A DNA stretch of 7,685 bases from CAYXGE01 sp964464435 (lineage in GTDB: Bacteria; Pseudomonadota; Gammaproteobacteria; Burkholderiales; Methylophilaceae), in assembly GCA_964464435.1 (NCBI GenBank), contig CAYXGE010000088.1:1-7685 (forward strand), read 5' to 3'. The notes under the pieces were generated by a model. It did no database searches. It saw nothing but the letters and a program-made list of their open reading frames with translations, and was not told the DNA's origin. Made by a program: the position numbers and the translations under genes. Shown piece after piece: positions 5,968 through 7,685 of this stretch (position 1 is the stretch's first letter; each line of letters begins with the position of its first letter).

Positions 5968-7685
5968 ATGATTGCAAAGCTAATCAATGCAATTGCAGCT
6001 AAAACCGCACAAACCCGCCAGATGATTGATGAAATCACCGAATTTCGCGCACTTAAAGTTGAAATAAATAAGGCACGTAGCGTATTTGAGTTTGATGCAA
6101 ATGGAACGATTACCTCAGTGAATCAGAATGCACTTAAAGCATTGGGATACACTGAAGCTGACTTAGTTAAAGAGCATCATCGTGTTTTAGTTGGGCGTGC
6201 AGAAAGTGGCACTGCATCATACCAAGATTTTTGGGAAAACTTAAATGCGGGTATTACTCAAACAGGTCAGTTTAAATTTCAAAATAAGCAGGGTCATGAT
6301 GTCTGGTTTCAAGGTTATTACGCACCAGTGATAAATCAGTCCAAAAAGTTAGTTAAGGTGGTGAGTTATTTAACTGATATTACGGCAGACAAAGAAAAAG
6401 CGATTGTCTTAGAAGGCGAAGATGAAGCCTTAAATCAAACCTTTGGTGTGATGGAATGCGATATGGCTGGCAACATTTTGTCATGCAACGAGATATTTTT
6501 AGCGCCATTGGGCTATAAAAAAGACGAGTTGGTTGGTCGTCACGTAGGTGTATTTTTAGCGCCAGAAACATCAGTAAGTGCTGAATACAAAAAAATGTGG
6601 GATAACCTAAACCAAGGTATCTCTTGCAATCGACAAATTAAACGTATTGCAAAAGATGGCAAAGAATATTGGTTTCAATCGGCTTATGTGCCTGTTAAAA
6701 ACGAACATGATCAGCCAGTTAAAGTGGTGGTGTATTCATTCTGCATTACAGCTGAGAAGCTTAAAAATGCAGAATATGAGGGGCAACTCAATGCGATAAA
6801 TAAATTACAAGGGGTGATTGAGTTTGACCTCAAAGGCAATATCTTAAAAGTTAATGAAAATTTTGCCAAAGTGACAGGTTACACCGAACAAGAAATTGTG
6901 GGTAATCACCACAGTATGTTTGTGACACCAGAATATAAAAGTAGTAGTGAGTACAAATCTTTTTGGGAAAAATTTGCAAAAGGCGAGGCTGATGCGGGTC
7001 TTTATAGCAGAATAGCTAAAGGTGGCAAAGAGGTATGGATTCAAGCCAGTTACAACCCAATTTTTGATATGAATGGCAAGCCTTTTAAAGTAGTTAAATA
7101 TGCAACAGATATTACAAAATCTGTTTTAGCAGAAAAAGAGCAGGCTAAAAAAGGGCTTGAAGCTATTATGATCAAGAACTCTTTAGAGTCTTCAGCGAGC
7201 AATTTAATGGTGGCAGACAATAATGGCATCATTACCTACATGAACCCATCAACATTGCAATTAATGCGAGAATTTGAACCAAATTTTAAAAAATTATTTC
7301 CTAATTTTGATGCAAATAAACTCATCGGACAAAATTTTGATGTATTTCACAAAAATCCAGCACATCAAAGAAACCTACTTGCCAACTTAACGCAACGTCA
7401 TATGATTGAAATGCCCGTTGCAGAATTATTTATACGTTTAACAGCAAACCCAATTTTCGATAATGAGGGAAAACGTTTAGGAAGTGTGGTGGAATGGGTC
7501 AATCTAACTGAAGAAAAACGAGTTGAAAATGAAATTAAAACAGTCGTTGAAAATGCTGCAAAAGGAGACCTTTCAGCGCGCTTAGATGCAACTGCAGTCA
7601 AAGGCTCTATTGCCACAACCATGATTGCTATAAACCAATTACTAGATAGTTTTAGTCAAATATTGTTGCAAATCCGTGAAGCTGG
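5968..7685 (+). CDS. Soluble multi-PAS methyl-accepting chemotaxis receptor (3' end outside window)
   Basis: The reading frame is open from the ATG at 5968 to the window edge, giving 572 residues with no stop. No hydrophobic stretch is long enough to span a membrane, so the visible part is cytoplasmic. Domain order: a short helical start (1-36); three similar PAS domains at about 37-140, 159-262 and 281-384; a linker helix rich in Lys and Glu (386-404); a different PAS at about 405-515; and a HAMP-like stretch at 522-568 (ENAAKGDLSARLD, then AINQLLDSF). Multi-PAS followed by HAMP is typical of energy- or redox-sensing receptors such as Aer2 and BdlA relatives, and the gene follows cheW, so a methyl-accepting signalling domain is expected beyond 7685. 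That domain is not visible, so the MCP call is inferred from context and architecture. The likely cues are oxygen, redox state or cofactor chemistry rather than a periplasmic ligand. Confidence 0.9.
   Translation, partial: MIAKLINAIAAKTAQTRQMIDEITEFRALKVEINKARSVFEFDANGTITSVNQNALKALGYTEADLVKEHHRVLVGRAESGTASYQDFWENLNAGITQTGQFKFQNKQGHDVWFQGYYAPVINQSKKLVKVVSYLTDITADKEKAIVLEGEDEALNQTFGVMECDMAGNILSCNEIFLAPLGYKKDELVGRHVGVFLAPETSVSAEYKKMWDNLNQGISCNRQIKRIAKDGKEYWFQSAYVPVKNEHDQPVKVVVYSFCITAEKLKNAEYEGQLNAINKLQGVIEFDLKGNILKVNENFAKVTGYTEQEIVGNHHSMFVTPEYKSSSEYKSFWEKFAKGEADAGLYSRIAKGGKEVWIQASYNPIFDMNGKPFKVVKYATDITKSVLAEKEQAKKGLEAIMIKNSLESSASNLMVADNNGIITYMNPSTLQLMREFEPNFKKLFPNFDANKLIGQNFDVFHKNPAHQRNLLANLTQRHMIEMPVAELFIRLTANPIFDNEGKRLGSVVEWVNLTEEKRVENEIKTVVENAAKGDLSARLDATAVKGSIATTMIAINQLLDSFSQILLQIREA
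6076..7119 (+). repeat. Three tandem PAS domains on an exact 366-base (122-residue) period
   Basis: The three PAS domains align with no gaps at a constant offset of 122 residues. Matching positions include D43/D165/D287, N52/N174/N296, G60-Y61/G182-Y183/G304-Y305, H70/H192/H314, W89/W211/W333, W113/W235/W357, Q115/Q237/Q359, Y118/Y240/Y362 and P120/P242/P364. The closing D-I-T motif is D137 in the first and D381 in the third but C259 in the second. The second and third share more with each other (GNIL near the start, PE after the VG-x-H turn, GKE before the Trp) than with the first. They most resemble the PAS type seen in BdlA and Aer-like receptors, where flavin or haem may bind. The cofactor here is unknown. 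Confidence 0.9.
7180..7512 (+). other. Fourth PAS domain, resembling the haem-binding PAS of Aer2
   Basis: Receptor residues about 405-515 form a PAS domain distinct from the upstream triplet: NLMVADNNGIITYMNPS (412-428), a short helix region ending KLIGQNFDVFHKNPAHQR (451-468), and a final strand GSVVEWVNLTEEK (505-517). H461 falls where the haem-ligating His of Pseudomonas Aer2 (H234) would be, and W510 lies on the last strand where its oxygen-contacting Trp (W283) would be. The spacing of 49 residues is the same in both. These Aer2 residue numbers are from memory. Haem binding is therefore a reasoned proposal, not demonstrated. Confidence 0.7.
7531..7671 (+). other. HAMP-like signal-transmission segment after the fourth PAS
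   Basis: Residues about 522-568 contain VENAAKGDLSARLD followed by a Lys-Gly turn and the helix TMIAINQLLDSFSQILLQI. This is the two-helix pattern, with a GDLS-x-R connector, found in HAMP domains of PAS-containing receptors. Unlike a classical HAMP domain, it is not preceded by a membrane helix, so it would relay movement from the PAS to the downstream signalling domain within the cytoplasm. Confidence 0.65.

Noticed and set aside
6380..7622. Several minus-strand open frames of 60-74 codons inside the receptor gene
   Set aside because: They lie opposite a well-supported coding frame with clear domain conservation and have no supporting start signals or recognisable products.

Overview
The window is one contiguous, all plus-strand motility and chemotaxis cluster: motA - motB - cheZ-like gene - cheY - cheA - cheW - multi-PAS chemoreceptor, the last cut off by the right edge. 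The gene order (stator genes, then cheY-cheA-cheW-mcp) is a beta-proteobacterial flagellar/chemotaxis layout. The moderately AT-rich sequence and TTA/AAA/GAA-rich codon use suggest a low-GC beta-proteobacterium such as Methylophilaceae (Methylotenera-like). That assignment is from general impression, not from a search.

Region by region: bases 1-89 are the upstream leader, with a ribosome site but no promoter I can defend. Bases 90-1942 encode MotA and MotB, the ion-driven stator of the flagellar motor. Residue numbers of the key MotA positions (R90, E98, P173, P222) coincide with those of E. coli. Bases 2025-2579 encode a small helical protein with the D-x-x-x-Q phosphatase signature of CheZ and a GDIDLF tail. 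Bases 2664-3032 encode a CheY with Trp in place of the switch-face Tyr. Bases 3082-5436 encode CheA, with P1 to P5 all recognisable plus a linker carrying three copies of a G-[YF]-G-[FL]-F motif. Bases 5433-5927 encode CheW, overlapping cheA by 4 bases. From 5968 to the edge runs a soluble chemoreceptor: three tandem PAS domains on an exact 122-residue period, then a fourth, different PAS with the His/Trp fingerprint of haem-binding Aer2-type PAS domains, then a HAMP-like segment. Its methyl-accepting signalling domain must lie beyond the window.

How they work together: the receptor would act on the CheA-CheW complex, CheA would autophosphorylate at H48 and pass phosphate to CheY, the CheZ-like protein is a plausible phosphatase for CheY-P, and MotAB powers rotation. 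The close spacing (29, 82, 84, 49, -4 and 40 bases between successive genes) and absence of a convincing terminator suggest one transcription unit or a few overlapping ones. There are no RNA genes, mobile elements or CRISPR arrays, and no gene-free stretch over 100 bases. The parts most worth a second look are the receptor's sensory region, the CheZ-like gene and the CheA linker motifs.
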